DNA from: Clostridium aquiflavi
GTDB lineage: Bacteria > Bacillota > Clostridia > Clostridiales > Clostridiaceae
DNA: 64,000 nucleotides
NCBI RefSeq assembly: GCF_031344075.1
Contig: NZ_JAVJAN010000015.1
Location: forward strand, 15,792-79,791
Direction: 5' to 3'
The notes below the pieces were generated by a model. That model was not told the DNA's origin. It was given only the letters and a program-made list of their open reading frames with translations, and made no database searches. A program made the position numbers and the translations under genes. The first letter of the stretch is position 1. Every line of letters starts with the position of its first letter. Positions 51,302-60,818 of this stretch are shown here, piece after piece.

Positions 51302-54300
51302 GCTTAGGATTAAGGGATTAAATAGTTTTATAGAAGAGCAGAAGATAGATTTTAATAAGTTGACTGAAAGAGGATTTTTTGGGATTTTTGGACCTACAGG
51401 TAGTGGAAAATCAACTATTTTAGATGGAATAACATTAGCTTTATATGGACAGGTTTCAAGAAAAAGCTCTAACTATATAAATACTAATTGTGATTCATTA
51501 AATGTAAGTTTTAAATTTCAAATATCAGGTATAGAAAAGAGAACATACGTTGTAAGTAGAGAATTTAAACGTGATAATAAAACTGGTAATCCAAGAACTT
51601 CAAGGGCTAAAATAATTGATAAAACCAATGAAATAGAAGAAGTTTTAGCTGATAAAGCTCAAAAAGTAACTGAAAAATGTGAAGAAATAATAGGTCTTGG
51701 ATTAGAGGATTTTACTAGAACAGTTGTATTGCCACAAGGCAAATTTAGTGAATTTTTAAAGCTTGAAGGAAAAAGTAGAAGAGAGATGCTTGAAAGATTA
51801 TTTAATCTTCAAAAGTATGGAAATATTCTTTCGGTAAAATTATCTAGAGAAATAGGTAAAGAAAAAACAGAGAGTAATCTTCTAACTGGAGAATTAAAAG
51901 GTTATGATGAAGTTAGCAGTGAAAAACTTAATTTAAAAAATGAAGAACTAGAATGTGCTAAAAATCAATTAAGTAATGCAAATAATGAATTAAAAGATAT
52001 AGAGAAAAAATATAAATCTAGTGAAGAAATTTGGAATTTACAATTTGAATTAAACTCTTATAAAGAACAAGAAAAAGTTTTAAATTATAAATCTAGTGAA
52101 ATAGAAGAAGATAAAATTAAGATTAAACTTGCGGAAGCTGCATTAAAGGTTAATCCATATGTATTAGCATATGAAAATACTTTAAATGAAGGCAATGAGA
52201 CTCAAAAAGAAAAAGAGAGATTAGAAATAAACTTTAAAAAATTGAAGGTTGAAAAAGAAAATTCAGAAAAAAATTTATTAGAAATTACAGAAAAAAAAGA
52301 TAAAGAAATACCAGAATTAAAATTAAGAGAACAAAAAATAAATGACGTAATAGAAGAAAAAAATAAGTTAGATATTTTAGATAAAGAAATAGAAGAAATT
52401 TCTTCAAAGGTTCAAGTATTAAGAGAAAAATATAAGAAAGAAAAGAATAATAGTTTAATTATAGAGGATAGTATTAAAAATACAACTATTAATATCAAGG
52501 AATTGGAAGAAAAATTTGAAAGCTTAAAAATAGATGATGAATTAAAAGTTAAGATTCAAGATGGTCTTTTAATCACTGAAAAATACAGTTTATTTGAAAA
52601 AAATATTAGTAATAATAAAGATAAATTAACGAATATAAATAAAGAAATAGAAAATTTAAAAGTGAATTTTGATGAGTTACAAAAAATATATAAAGTAAAG
52701 TCTAATTCATTAAATAAAAGCAAGGATGAATTAGAAAACTTGATTAAACACTGTCCAGGTAACCAGGAAGATTTATTAATACTTCAAAAAAATCTAACTA
52801 ATTGTAATGAAAAGTGGGAAAAATTCAATCAATATTCTGATGAAATAAAAAAATCTAAATTATTAATTGAAGAATTAGAAGAATTATTAAAAAAAGATAA
52901 AGATAAAAAATCTAGTATTGATAATGAATTATTAGACTTAAAAGAAAAATACAAAAAATGTGAAATAGAAAATTTAGCTTTTAAAATAAGAATGAATTTA
53001 AAGAATGGTGAAGCATGCCCGGTATGTGGATCATTAGAACATGGTATAAAAAGCAAAGATAAGTTAATAGATGATTTAGATGATGATATAGTAAATCAAT
53101 TAAATAATAAAATTAATGATTATGAAATTAACTTAAAAGTATTGGAACAAGACATAACAATATATAATACTAAAATCAACTCTGAGGAAGATAAAATTAG
53201 AGAGAAAAATCTTCAAATAGAAAATTTAGGAGAAGAGTTTAAAAACGTAGTACCTAAGGATTTAGAAGGTCAATTTAATAGGTTGAAAAAAGATATAGAA
53301 AACTATGATGCAAAAAAAGAAGTGTTAGAAAATGCACTTATACAACTAAAAGATGAGAATCATAAATTGGAAAATGATAGTGAAAGAATATCAACTTTAA
53401 TAAAGGAAAAAGAAACACAAGTAAATTTGATAAATGAAGAATTAGCTATTGATATAGGAGAACTTAACAATATAAATGAAAAATTAAATATTATTATAAG
53501 AGAAACTAATGTCAGTGATTTTAATAAAAAAAGTCAAGAGATAGTTAATATAGAAAAAGAAAGAGAAATTTTATCAAAGAAGATAAAAGAATTTAGAATT
53601 AATCTTGAAACCTTAATTAAAGAAAAGGATAAAGTACAAGAAAATTTAAACTTAATTACTGAAGAAGGAACGTATGCACGTACATCATTAAATGAAAAAA
53701 ATAAAAATAGAGAAGAAAAAATAAAAATAATAAAAGATAAGTTAGAAAAAGAATTTAATTTAATTGATGATTCAAATAATATTGATAGAAATAAGTTGTT
53801 TATGTTATTAGATTCTATAAAAAAAGAAATAGAGTGTATAGAAAAAGAATTTAAATTAATTCATGAATTGAAAGACATAATTTGTATTAAATATGAAAAA
53901 TGTAATGAGGAATTTATTTCAATAGTAGCTAAGGAAAATCAGATTATAAAGAGATGTGAAATAGAAAAAGAAAATTTAAATAAAAGTTTAAAAAGTGAAA
54001 ATTTTGAATCTATAGAAGAAGTAAAAGCAAATATTATTGAACTTAATGACATTGAAATATTAAAGGCAAAGATAGAAAAATATAAAGAAGATTTATCTAA
54101 AATCAAAGGAGCAATAGAGAACTTAGTTAAAAAATTAAATAATAGAGAAGTTACAGAACAACAATGGATAAGTATTCAAAATAGTGTAAAAGAAAAGAAA
54201 CTAAAATTTGAATCATTAAATGAAATTAAAATTAAATTAGAAGAAGAATATAAATTTATAGACAATAAACTTAAAGAGCTTAAGGATTTATTAATCAAAA

Positions 54301-54830
54301 AAGAAAAGATTGATCATAAATTAGCTTTGCTAGATGATTTAGATAAATTATTTAAAGGTAAGAAGTTTGTAGAGTTTGTTGCTATTACTCAATTAAAATA
54401 TATTTCAATGGAAGCATCTAAAAAATTAAAGGAAATAACTAATGGAACTTATGGATTGGAAGTAGATGAAAATGGAAAATTTATAATAAGAGATTATAAA
54501 AATGGAGGTGCTGAAAGAGATGCATCTACCTTATCAGGAGGAGAAACATTTTTAACATCACTAGCATTAGCATTGGCATTATCATCACAAATACAGCTTA
54601 AGGGAACAGCACCATTAGAATTGTTTTTCCTAGATGAAGGATTTGGAACATTAGATGATAATTTATTAGAAGTAGTTATGAGTTCGTTAGAAAGATTGCA
54701 TAATGATAAATTAAAAATAGGTATAATCAGTCATGTTGAGTCTATTAAAAATAGAGTGCCTGTAAAGTTAATACTTACTTCAGCAGAATCAGGAAAAGGG
54801 GGAAGCAAGGTAAGGATTGAACGAAGTTAA
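51288..54830 (+). CDS. sbcC: Exonuclease SbcC (Rad50-like ATPase subunit)
   Basis: About 1180 residues. Walker A GPTGSGKST near residue 35, Q-loop LPQGKFSEFLKLEGKSRREML, two very long coiled coils, a zinc hook CPVC at residues 577-580 between them, signature LSGGETFLTSLALALALS and Walker B LFFLDEGFGTLD near the end. It drives and positions the SbcD nuclease. ATG 51288 gives the usual MRPIELRIKGLNSF start; the upstream GTG at 51279 is unlikely. Translation is coupled to sbcD. Confidence 0.95.
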   Translation: MRPIELRIKGLNSFIEEQKIDFNKLTERGFFGIFGPTGSGKSTILDGITLALYGQVSRKSSNYINTNCDSLNVSFKFQISGIEKRTYVVSREFKRDNKTGNPRTSRAKIIDKTNEIEEVLADKAQKVTEKCEEIIGLGLEDFTRTVVLPQGKFSEFLKLEGKSRREMLERLFNLQKYGNILSVKLSREIGKEKTESNLLTGELKGYDEVSSEKLNLKNEELECAKNQLSNANNELKDIEKKYKSSEEIWNLQFELNSYKEQEKVLNYKSSEIEEDKIKIKLAEAALKVNPYVLAYENTLNEGNETQKEKERLEINFKKLKVEKENSEKNLLEITEKKDKEIPELKLREQKINDVIEEKNKLDILDKEIEEISSKVQVLREKYKKEKNNSLIIEDSIKNTTINIKELEEKFESLKIDDELKVKIQDGLLITEKYSLFEKNISNNKDKLTNINKEIENLKVNFDELQKIYKVKSNSLNKSKDELENLIKHCPGNQEDLLILQKNLTNCNEKWEKFNQYSDEIKKSKLLIEELEELLKKDKDKKSSIDNELLDLKEKYKKCEIENLAFKIRMNLKNGEACPVCGSLEHGIKSKDKLIDDLDDDIVNQLNNKINDYEINLKVLEQDITIYNTKINSEEDKIREKNLQIENLGEEFKNVVPKDLEGQFNRLKKDIENYDAKKEVLENALIQLKDENHKLENDSERISTLIKEKETQVNLINEELAIDIGELNNINEKLNIIIRETNVSDFNKKSQEIVNIEKEREILSKKIKEFRINLETLIKEKDKVQENLNLITEEGTYARTSLNEKNKNREEKIKIIKDKLEKEFNLIDDSNNIDRNKLFMLLDSIKKEIECIEKEFKLIHELKDIICIKYEKCNEEFISIVAKENQIIKRCEIEKENLNKSLKSENFESIEEVKANIIELNDIEILKAKIEKYKEDLSKIKGAIENLVKKLNNREVTEQQWISIQNSVKEKKLKFESLNEIKIKLEEEYKFIDNKLKELKDLLIKKEKIDHKLALLDDLDKLFKGKKFVEFVAITQLKYISMEASKKLKEITNGTYGLEVDENGKFIIRDYKNGGAERDASTLSGGETFLTSLALALALSSQIQLKGTAPLELFFLDEGFGTLDDNLLEVVMSSLERLHNDKLKIGIISHVESIKNRVPVKLILTSAESGKGGSKVRIERS

Positions 54831-54968
54831 ACTATATTAATGGGTAAATGGGAAAATATTCAGAGTAAACAAAGGTCAAAGAAAGTCAAAATTGAAGAAA
54901 AACTTAGATTTATACTGAATGGTTTAAGATAATTAAGATTTTTAGAAAAAGTATTCATTTTTTAAACA

Positions 54969-54997
54969 TTGACAATATTTAGTTGTGTTAATAAAAT
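54969..54997 (+). promoter_or_regulatory. Sigma-A promoter of htpG
   Basis: TTGACA (54969-54974), 17 bp, TAAAAT (54992-54997), 68 bp before the start. No CIRCE or CtsR site is visible. Confidence 0.7.
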
Positions 54998-55064
54998 ATT
55001 CACTATAAAAAGAAATATAGTGTGAAGAAGCAAGTACACGAGATATTAGAAGGAGTGATAGTTT

Positions 55065-56993
55065 ATGATAAAAGAAAATGGTAATATTTCAATTCATACA
55101 GAAAATATATTCCCTATTATTAAAAAATGGTTATATTCGGATAAGGATATTTTCATTAGAGAACTTATAAGTAATGCTTGTGATGCTATAAGTAAGTTAA
55201 AAAGATTATCAGCTTTAGGTGAAGCAAATGTAGATGAAAATGAAAAATTTAAGGTTACAGTAATAGTAAATAAAGAGAAAAAAACTCTTAAATTTATTGA
55301 CAACGGAATTGGAATGACAGAAGACGAAGTTAAAAAATATATAAATCAAGTAGCTTTTTCAGGAGCAGAAGATTTTGTAGAGAAGTACAAAGATAAAATG
55401 GATGAAGGTAGTGATATCATAGGTCATTTTGGACTAGGATTTTATTCAGCATTTATGGTTTCTGATAAAGTTCAAATTGATACATTATCATATAAAGAGG
55501 GTTCAGAACCTACAAGATGGATATGTGAAGGTGGTACTGAATTTGAGATTTCTAACTCGGATTCTAAAAATGAAAGAGGTACAATAATAACTTTATATAT
55601 CAATGAAGATAGTAATGAATTTTTAGATGAATACAAGCTTAGAACTATTATTACTAAGTATTGTTCATTCTTACCTATAGAAATATATTTAGAAGATGAA
55701 AACAAGGTAAAAGAAGAACCTAAATATGAAACAAAGAAAAATGAAGATGGAACTGAGTATAAAGAACTTATAACACCAGAAGAAGCAAAACCTTTAAATG
55801 ATACACATCCTCTTTGGATGAAAAAACCAAGCGAATGTACTGATGAAGAATATAAAGCTTTTTATAGACATGTATTTACTGATTTCAATGAACCGCTATT
55901 TTGGATTCATTTAAATGTGGATTATCCATTTAATTTAAAAGGAATATTATATTTCCCTAAATTAAAACATGAATTAGAAGCTACAGAAGGTCAAGTTAAG
56001 CTTTATAACAATCAAGTTTTTGTTGCTGATAATATAAAAGAAGTAATTCCAGAATTTTTATTACTTTTAAAGGGTGCAATAGATTGTCCAGATTTACCTC
56101 TTAATGTTTCAAGAAGCTTTTTACAAAATGATAAAGATGTAGCTAAAATATCTAATCATATAGTTAAAAAAGTAGCTGATAAGCTAACATCATTATTTAA
56201 AAATAGTAGAGATGAATATAATAAATTCTGGAATGATATACAAATATTCATTAAGTATGGATGTTTAAGAGATGAAAAATTCTATGAAAAAATTAAAGAT
56301 ATAATTATATTTAAAACTATTAATGATGAATATGTTACATTAAAAGATTATTTAGAAAAAGCTAAAGAAAAGCATGAAAATAAAGTTTTCTATGTAAATG
56401 ATGTAAGACAACAATCTCAATATATAAAATTATTTAAAGAATATGGATTAGATGCAATCATCTTAGATGCAAGTTTAGATAATCATTTAATATCTTTCTT
56501 AGAAATGAAAGAAAGTGGAGTACAATTTACTAGAATAGATTCAGATATATCAGATGTTTTAAAATCTGATGAAGATTCTAACACTGAAGAAGTAAAAGAA
56601 TTAAATAAAAAAATAGAGGAAATGTTTAAATCTACTCTTGGTGAAAAGATAAAGAATATATCAGTAGAGGGATTAAAGGATGCAGGAACTCCTGCTATGA
56701 TATTAATATCTGAACAGTCAAGAAGAATGGCTGAAATGAGCAAAATGTATGCAGCTATGAATATGCCAGCAGGAATGTTTGATGAAGAAAAAACTTTAGT
56801 AGTAAATAACAATAATACTATTGTTAAAAAGATTATAAGTTTATATGAAGATGATTCTAAAAAAGAAGATGTTAAATTCATTTGTGAACACATATTTGAT
56901 TTAGCTAAAATAGCTAATAAGGAATTAAGTCCAGAAGATATGGATGAATTTATAAAGAGAAATAATGAACTTTTAAGTAGAATTTTATTATAA
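55065..56993 (+). CDS. htpG: Molecular chaperone HtpG (Hsp90)
   Basis: The 642-residue ATP-driven chaperone has the GHKL ATP site: ELISNACDAISKLK near residue 33, DNGIGMT, and GHFGLGFYSAFMV; the middle domain has the catalytic-arginine segment LPLNVSRSFLQ near residue 350 and the C-terminal dimerisation domain follows. Full length compared with other HtpG (about 630). AGGAG precedes the ATG. Monocistronic. Confidence 0.96.
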   Translation: MIKENGNISIHTENIFPIIKKWLYSDKDIFIRELISNACDAISKLKRLSALGEANVDENEKFKVTVIVNKEKKTLKFIDNGIGMTEDEVKKYINQVAFSGAEDFVEKYKDKMDEGSDIIGHFGLGFYSAFMVSDKVQIDTLSYKEGSEPTRWICEGGTEFEISNSDSKNERGTIITLYINEDSNEFLDEYKLRTIITKYCSFLPIEIYLEDENKVKEEPKYETKKNEDGTEYKELITPEEAKPLNDTHPLWMKKPSECTDEEYKAFYRHVFTDFNEPLFWIHLNVDYPFNLKGILYFPKLKHELEATEGQVKLYNNQVFVADNIKEVIPEFLLLLKGAIDCPDLPLNVSRSFLQNDKDVAKISNHIVKKVADKLTSLFKNSRDEYNKFWNDIQIFIKYGCLRDEKFYEKIKDIIIFKTINDEYVTLKDYLEKAKEKHENKVFYVNDVRQQSQYIKLFKEYGLDAIILDASLDNHLISFLEMKESGVQFTRIDSDISDVLKSDEDSNTEEVKELNKKIEEMFKSTLGEKIKNISVEGLKDAGTPAMILISEQSRRMAEMSKMYAAMNMPAGMFDEEKTLVVNNNNTIVKKIISLYEDDSKKEDVKFICEHIFDLAKIANKELSPEDMDEFIKRNNELLSRILL

Positions 56994-57008
56994 AATAACA
57001 GTATTGCT

Positions 57009-57049
57009 AAAAAGGTACTTGATGAATTTTTCAGGTACCTTTTTTGTTA
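57009..57049 (+). terminator. Terminator of htpG
   Basis: AAAAAGGTAC (57009-57018) / GTACCTTTTT (57035-57044), then T-rich. Confidence 0.83.
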
Positions 57050-57243
57050 TTATATATTATTTTTATTGAATTATTTAAATTAATATTTTAAGCAATTTAT
57101 ATATTATGTGATAATTATATAAATTTTATACTAAATAATTTATAAATTTATTATTAATGCAGTTCTTAGGAGAATAATGTTACTATAATTTGAGTATATA
57201 TTAAAAAGGTGGTAAGCTTGTCCTTTAATACCTTAGAGTATTA

Positions 57244-57252
57244 TGGTATAAT
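57244..57252 (+). promoter_or_regulatory. Extended -10 promoter element of scfA
   Basis: TGGTATAAT (TG at 57244-57245, TATAAT at 57247-57252), an extended -10, 36 bp before scfA. The best -35 is weak. The remainder of 57050-57243 is AT-rich. Confidence 0.6.
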
Positions 57253-57287
57253 AACACCGTATATTTTTAAATGGAGGTGTTTTTATA

Positions 57288-57425
57288 ATGAAACACATAA
57301 AAACAATCAATAAAACAAACATAAAAAATAGTTTATGTAAGCCAGGATGCAAAGAATGTGCTAACTCATGTCAATCAGCATGTAAGACATCTTGCACAGT
57401 TGCAAACTTAGAATGTGAAAACTAA
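57288..57425 (+). CDS. scfA: SCIFF ranthipeptide precursor (six cysteines in forty-five residues)
   Basis: A 45-residue peptide, exactly the family length. Leader MKHIKTINKTNIKNSL is followed by the Cys-rich core CKECANSCQSACKTSCTVAN and a final C43. Canonical cysteines are 21, 24, 28, 32, 36 and 43; an additional C17 lies just before the core. The CQSACKTSCTVAN stretch is nearly invariant in Clostridia. The radical SAM enzyme downstream should cross-link Cys sulfur to the Thr. GGAGGTG precedes the ATG. Role of the mature product is unsettled, with quorum-type signalling proposed. Confidence 0.95.
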   Translation: MKHIKTINKTNIKNSLCKPGCKECANSCQSACKTSCTVANLECEN

Positions 57426-57436
57426 TATACCTTAAT

Positions 57437-57471
57437 AGCAGTAACTAGATAGTTACTGCTAACTTTTTTAT
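57437..57471 (+). terminator. Attenuator hairpin between scfA and scfB
   Basis: AGCAGTAACT (57437-57446) / AGTTACTGCT (57451-57460) then AACTTTTTTA. It would leave far more precursor than maturase mRNA. Confidence 0.8.
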
Positions 57472-57496
57472 TTTATATATTTAGGAGGAAAAAACA

Positions 57497-58852
57497 GTGT
57501 CTTTAATACACAAATTTAAACAAGGTGAAAACTTTTTTGTTTTAGACGTAAATACAGGTGCAGTACATGTAGTTGATGAATTAGTATATGATTTAGTTGA
57601 TGATAATAAATTAAAATCTAAAGAAGAACTTATTAAGACTTTAAATAATAAATATGAAGAAAATGTTATTTCAGAAGCATATGATGAAATACTTGAACTT
57701 ATAGATAATGGAATACTTTATTCTAATGATCAATATGAAGATATAGCTCATAGCTCTATGGATGATAGAGATTACATAAAAGCTGTATGTTTAAATATAA
57801 TTCATGGATGTAACTTAAGATGTAAATATTGTTTTGCTGATGAAGGTGAATATCATGGACATAAAGGCGTAATGAGTCTTGACGTTGCTAAAAAAGCAAT
57901 TGATTATGTTGTTAAGAGAAGTGGTCCAAGAAAAAACATAGAAATAGATTTATTTGGTGGAGAACCAACTATGATAATGGACACTATAAAAGATATAATT
58001 AAATATGCAAGAGACAATGAAAAGAAGTGGAATAAGAACATAAGATTCACAATGACAACTAATGCTACTCTTTTAAATCCAGAAATGATGGATTTCATGG
58101 ATAAAGAAATGGGTAATATAATATTATCATTAGATGGAAGAAAATGTGTTAATGATAATGTTAGAATTAAAGCTGATGGAAGTGGATCATATGATGATAT
58201 AATTCCTAATATAAAAGAAATGATAAAAAGAAGAACTAAGGGTAAAACTTTCTATGTTAGAGGAACATTTACTAGAAATAACACAGATTTTTATGAAGAT
58301 GTTATGGCTATGATCAATGAAGGTTTTGATGAAATATCAATTGAACCAGTAGTTTTACCAGATGAACATTCTCTTTCATTAAGAGAAGAAGATTTAGAAA
58401 CTATTTTCAAAAATTATGACAAGCTATATGAAGAAATGGCTAAGAGAAAGAGAGAAGGAAAAGATGAATTTAACTTCTATCATTTCAATATAGATCTTCA
58501 AGGCGGACCTTGTGTCTATAAGAGAATTTCAGGTTGTGGTGCAGGATTTGAATATGTAGCAATAACTCCTCAAGGAGATGTTTATCCATGTCATCAATTT
58601 GTTGGAAATGAAGAATTTAAATTAGGAACTATATATGATGATACTTATGATTCAGAATTAGGAAAGAAATTTAAAGAAGCACATATATATAATAAACCTA
58701 AATGTAGAGATTGCTGGGCTAAATTCTACTGTAGTGGTGGTTGTCAAGCTAACAACTTTAATTTCAATGGAGATATGAAGATTCCATATGAAATAGGATG
58801 TAAAATGCAAAAGAAGAGAATTGAATGTGCTATAGCTCTTAAAGCTGAGTAA
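57497..58852 (+). CDS. scfB: SCIFF radical SAM maturase (ranthipeptide synthase)
   Basis: The 451-residue enzyme has an N-terminal PqqD-like recognition domain (about 1-75), radical SAM motif HGCNLRCKYC (C105, C109, C112), a barrel with LFGGEPTM, and a C-terminal SPASM/twitch region with many cysteines (CGAGFEYVAITPQGDVYPCHQ; CRDCWAKFYCSGGCQANN; IGCKMQKKRIEC) for two auxiliary Fe-S clusters. It installs thioether cross-links in the SCIFF peptide 71 bp upstream. The start is GTG 57497, 6 nt after AGGAGG. Confidence 0.95.
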   Translation: MSLIHKFKQGENFFVLDVNTGAVHVVDELVYDLVDDNKLKSKEELIKTLNNKYEENVISEAYDEILELIDNGILYSNDQYEDIAHSSMDDRDYIKAVCLNIIHGCNLRCKYCFADEGEYHGHKGVMSLDVAKKAIDYVVKRSGPRKNIEIDLFGGEPTMIMDTIKDIIKYARDNEKKWNKNIRFTMTTNATLLNPEMMDFMDKEMGNIILSLDGRKCVNDNVRIKADGSGSYDDIIPNIKEMIKRRTKGKTFYVRGTFTRNNTDFYEDVMAMINEGFDEISIEPVVLPDEHSLSLREEDLETIFKNYDKLYEEMAKRKREGKDEFNFYHFNIDLQGGPCVYKRISGCGAGFEYVAITPQGDVYPCHQFVGNEEFKLGTIYDDTYDSELGKKFKEAHIYNKPKCRDCWAKFYCSGGCQANNFNFNGDMKIPYEIGCKMQKKRIECAIALKAE

Positions 58853-58862
58853 TAAAATTAAT

Positions 58863-58907
58863 GGACTGCTATATAATAATTATTTTATTATATAGCAGTC
58901 CTATTTT
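58863..58907 (+). terminator. Terminator of scfB
   Basis: GGACTGCTATATAATAA (58863-58879) / its perfect complement (58885-58901), then TATTTTT. Confidence 0.9.
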
Positions 58908-59078
58908 TATACTATTTAATATAATATGATTCTCATAAAAATTAATATGATTTTTATGGAATCTAACATAATATTTTTGCTAAATTGTAACTTTAATAGA
59001 TAAAAAATATATAATATATAAATTTATGCTAAAATATGTTCGATAATTAAAAAATAAGAGTATATAGGGGGACAAGAA

Positions 59079-60758
59079 ATGGAAAATGACAGAGTTATTA
59101 AAAAATCAATAAAAAGTTTACTTACAGGAGTTATATTAGTATCGCTTCTGGTTATTTTTTCTTTAACAACTATAATAAGCATATTTAATATAAAGAATAG
59201 CATGACGGATGTTTTACTAGATAAATCTATTGAAGTAGCTAATGAAATGAATTCTTTAGTTGAATACATAATTCAGAATGAAGATAATCCTATTGAAAAA
59301 TTACAAGAAATAGTTGATAAAAAAGCAAAATTAGATAATATTACATACATTGTCGTAGTTGATAAAAATAACAAAGCAGTAGCACATAGCGATGAACAAA
59401 AAATTGGAAAAGTATACGATGATGATTACACAGTAAATGCAGTTCAACAAGGAAAAACAACAGCACGTAAATTTTATGCAGATGTTCAAAAAATTTGGGC
59501 ATATGACATAATGGTTCCAATAAATTTTCATGGAGAATTATATGGATCATTAGATATAGGAATACCTATTAGCGGAATAAGCTCAGTTATAAATGATTTT
59601 GCTAAAGTACAAATAGTAATTACTGTTATATCATTAGCTTTACTTACAGTAGTATTAGTTATTCTTTTAAATAAAAGTTTAAAACCATTAAAAGATCTTA
59701 TGGGAATTATTGATGATATAAGCAATTTAAATTTAACAGAAAATAAATTATTGGAACAATATGCGTTAAAACAAGATGAAGTAGGTAGTATATCTAAATC
59801 TATTTTAAATATGAGAATTGTTCTTGGAAAAATGGTTGCATCAATACAAAATACATCCAATGAAATAAATGATTTCTCTAACAAATTAGTTGATACTACA
59901 GAAATGTCTATTAACTCGTTAGATGGAATTTCAAATGCAATATCAGAAATAGCTAGTAGTTCTCAAAAGCAATCAGAAGATATTCAAGAAGAAGTTTCTC
60001 AAATAAATGATTTAAGTAATGAAATAGATAATATATCTGATGAAACAATAGTAACTTTTGATAAAATAAATTACACAAGAACTTTAAGTGAACATGGTAT
60101 TGGTGTTATGAATAATTTATCTAGTTGTTCTGAAAAGAATAGAGAGATTTCAAATAACATAAAATCTATTGTTATGGATGTTGATAGTAATTCGAAAGAA
60201 ATAAGTAGTATAGTTGATACTATTAATGAAATTGCTAATCAAACTAATCTTTTAGCTTTAAATGCATCCATTGAAGCAGCAAGAGCAGGAGAAAGCGGAA
60301 GAGGATTTACAGTGGTTGCAGAAGAAGTTAAAAAACTAGCTGAAGAAACTTCTAAATTTACTAATGAAATAAGAAGTAAAATTAATGCAATACAAGAAAA
60401 ATCTAATAATGCAGTTATTTCAGTAGAAGAAAATATTGCAGTTGTTAATGAAAACAATCAAGCTGTAGTAGAAACAGAAGATATCTTTAATAAACTTTCA
60501 GGTGAATTATTTAATTTATCAGAAATAATAAATAAAATTGTAAATTATAATAAGACTATGATAGGAAATAAGGATACAATTTTAGATATAATTCAAAATA
60601 CTTCAGCAGCATCAGAACAAACAACAGCTTCTACGCAAGAAATTAGCAGTATATCTAAAGAACAATTATTAAGTATGAGAAGTTTAAGTGAGGAAGTTGA
60701 TAGATTACAAGAATGTTCAAATATTCTTACAGAAGAGGTTAATAAATTTAAACTTTAG
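59079..60758 (+). CDS. Methyl-accepting chemotaxis protein (single-Cache sensor)
   Basis: The 559-residue receptor has a first helix at about 14-36, an extracytoplasmic single-Cache-type domain (about 40-170, ITYIVVVDKNNKAVAHSDEQKIGKVY..YDIMVPINFHGELYGSLDIGI), a second helix about 178-200, HAMP, and the signalling tip EIANQTNLLALNASIEAARAGESGRGFTVVAEEVKKLA. GGGGG precedes the ATG. Ligand unknown; Cache domains usually bind small organic acids or amines. Confidence 0.92.
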   Translation: MENDRVIKKSIKSLLTGVILVSLLVIFSLTTIISIFNIKNSMTDVLLDKSIEVANEMNSLVEYIIQNEDNPIEKLQEIVDKKAKLDNITYIVVVDKNNKAVAHSDEQKIGKVYDDDYTVNAVQQGKTTARKFYADVQKIWAYDIMVPINFHGELYGSLDIGIPISGISSVINDFAKVQIVITVISLALLTVVLVILLNKSLKPLKDLMGIIDDISNLNLTENKLLEQYALKQDEVGSISKSILNMRIVLGKMVASIQNTSNEINDFSNKLVDTTEMSINSLDGISNAISEIASSSQKQSEDIQEEVSQINDLSNEIDNISDETIVTFDKINYTRTLSEHGIGVMNNLSSCSEKNREISNNIKSIVMDVDSNSKEISSIVDTINEIANQTNLLALNASIEAARAGESGRGFTVVAEEVKKLAEETSKFTNEIRSKINAIQEKSNNAVISVEENIAVVNENNQAVVETEDIFNKLSGELFNLSEIINKIVNYNKTMIGNKDTILDIIQNTSAASEQTTASTQEISSISKEQLLSMRSLSEEVDRLQECSNILTEEVNKFKL

Positions 60759-60818
60759 ATATTAAAATATAACTTGAAATAAATAATCATAAGAATAACT
60801 TTTTAAGGGGGAAGACTT

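Noticed and set aside
56483..56893. 136-codon frame antisense to htpG
   Set aside because: Shadow of the conserved Hsp90 coding sequence.
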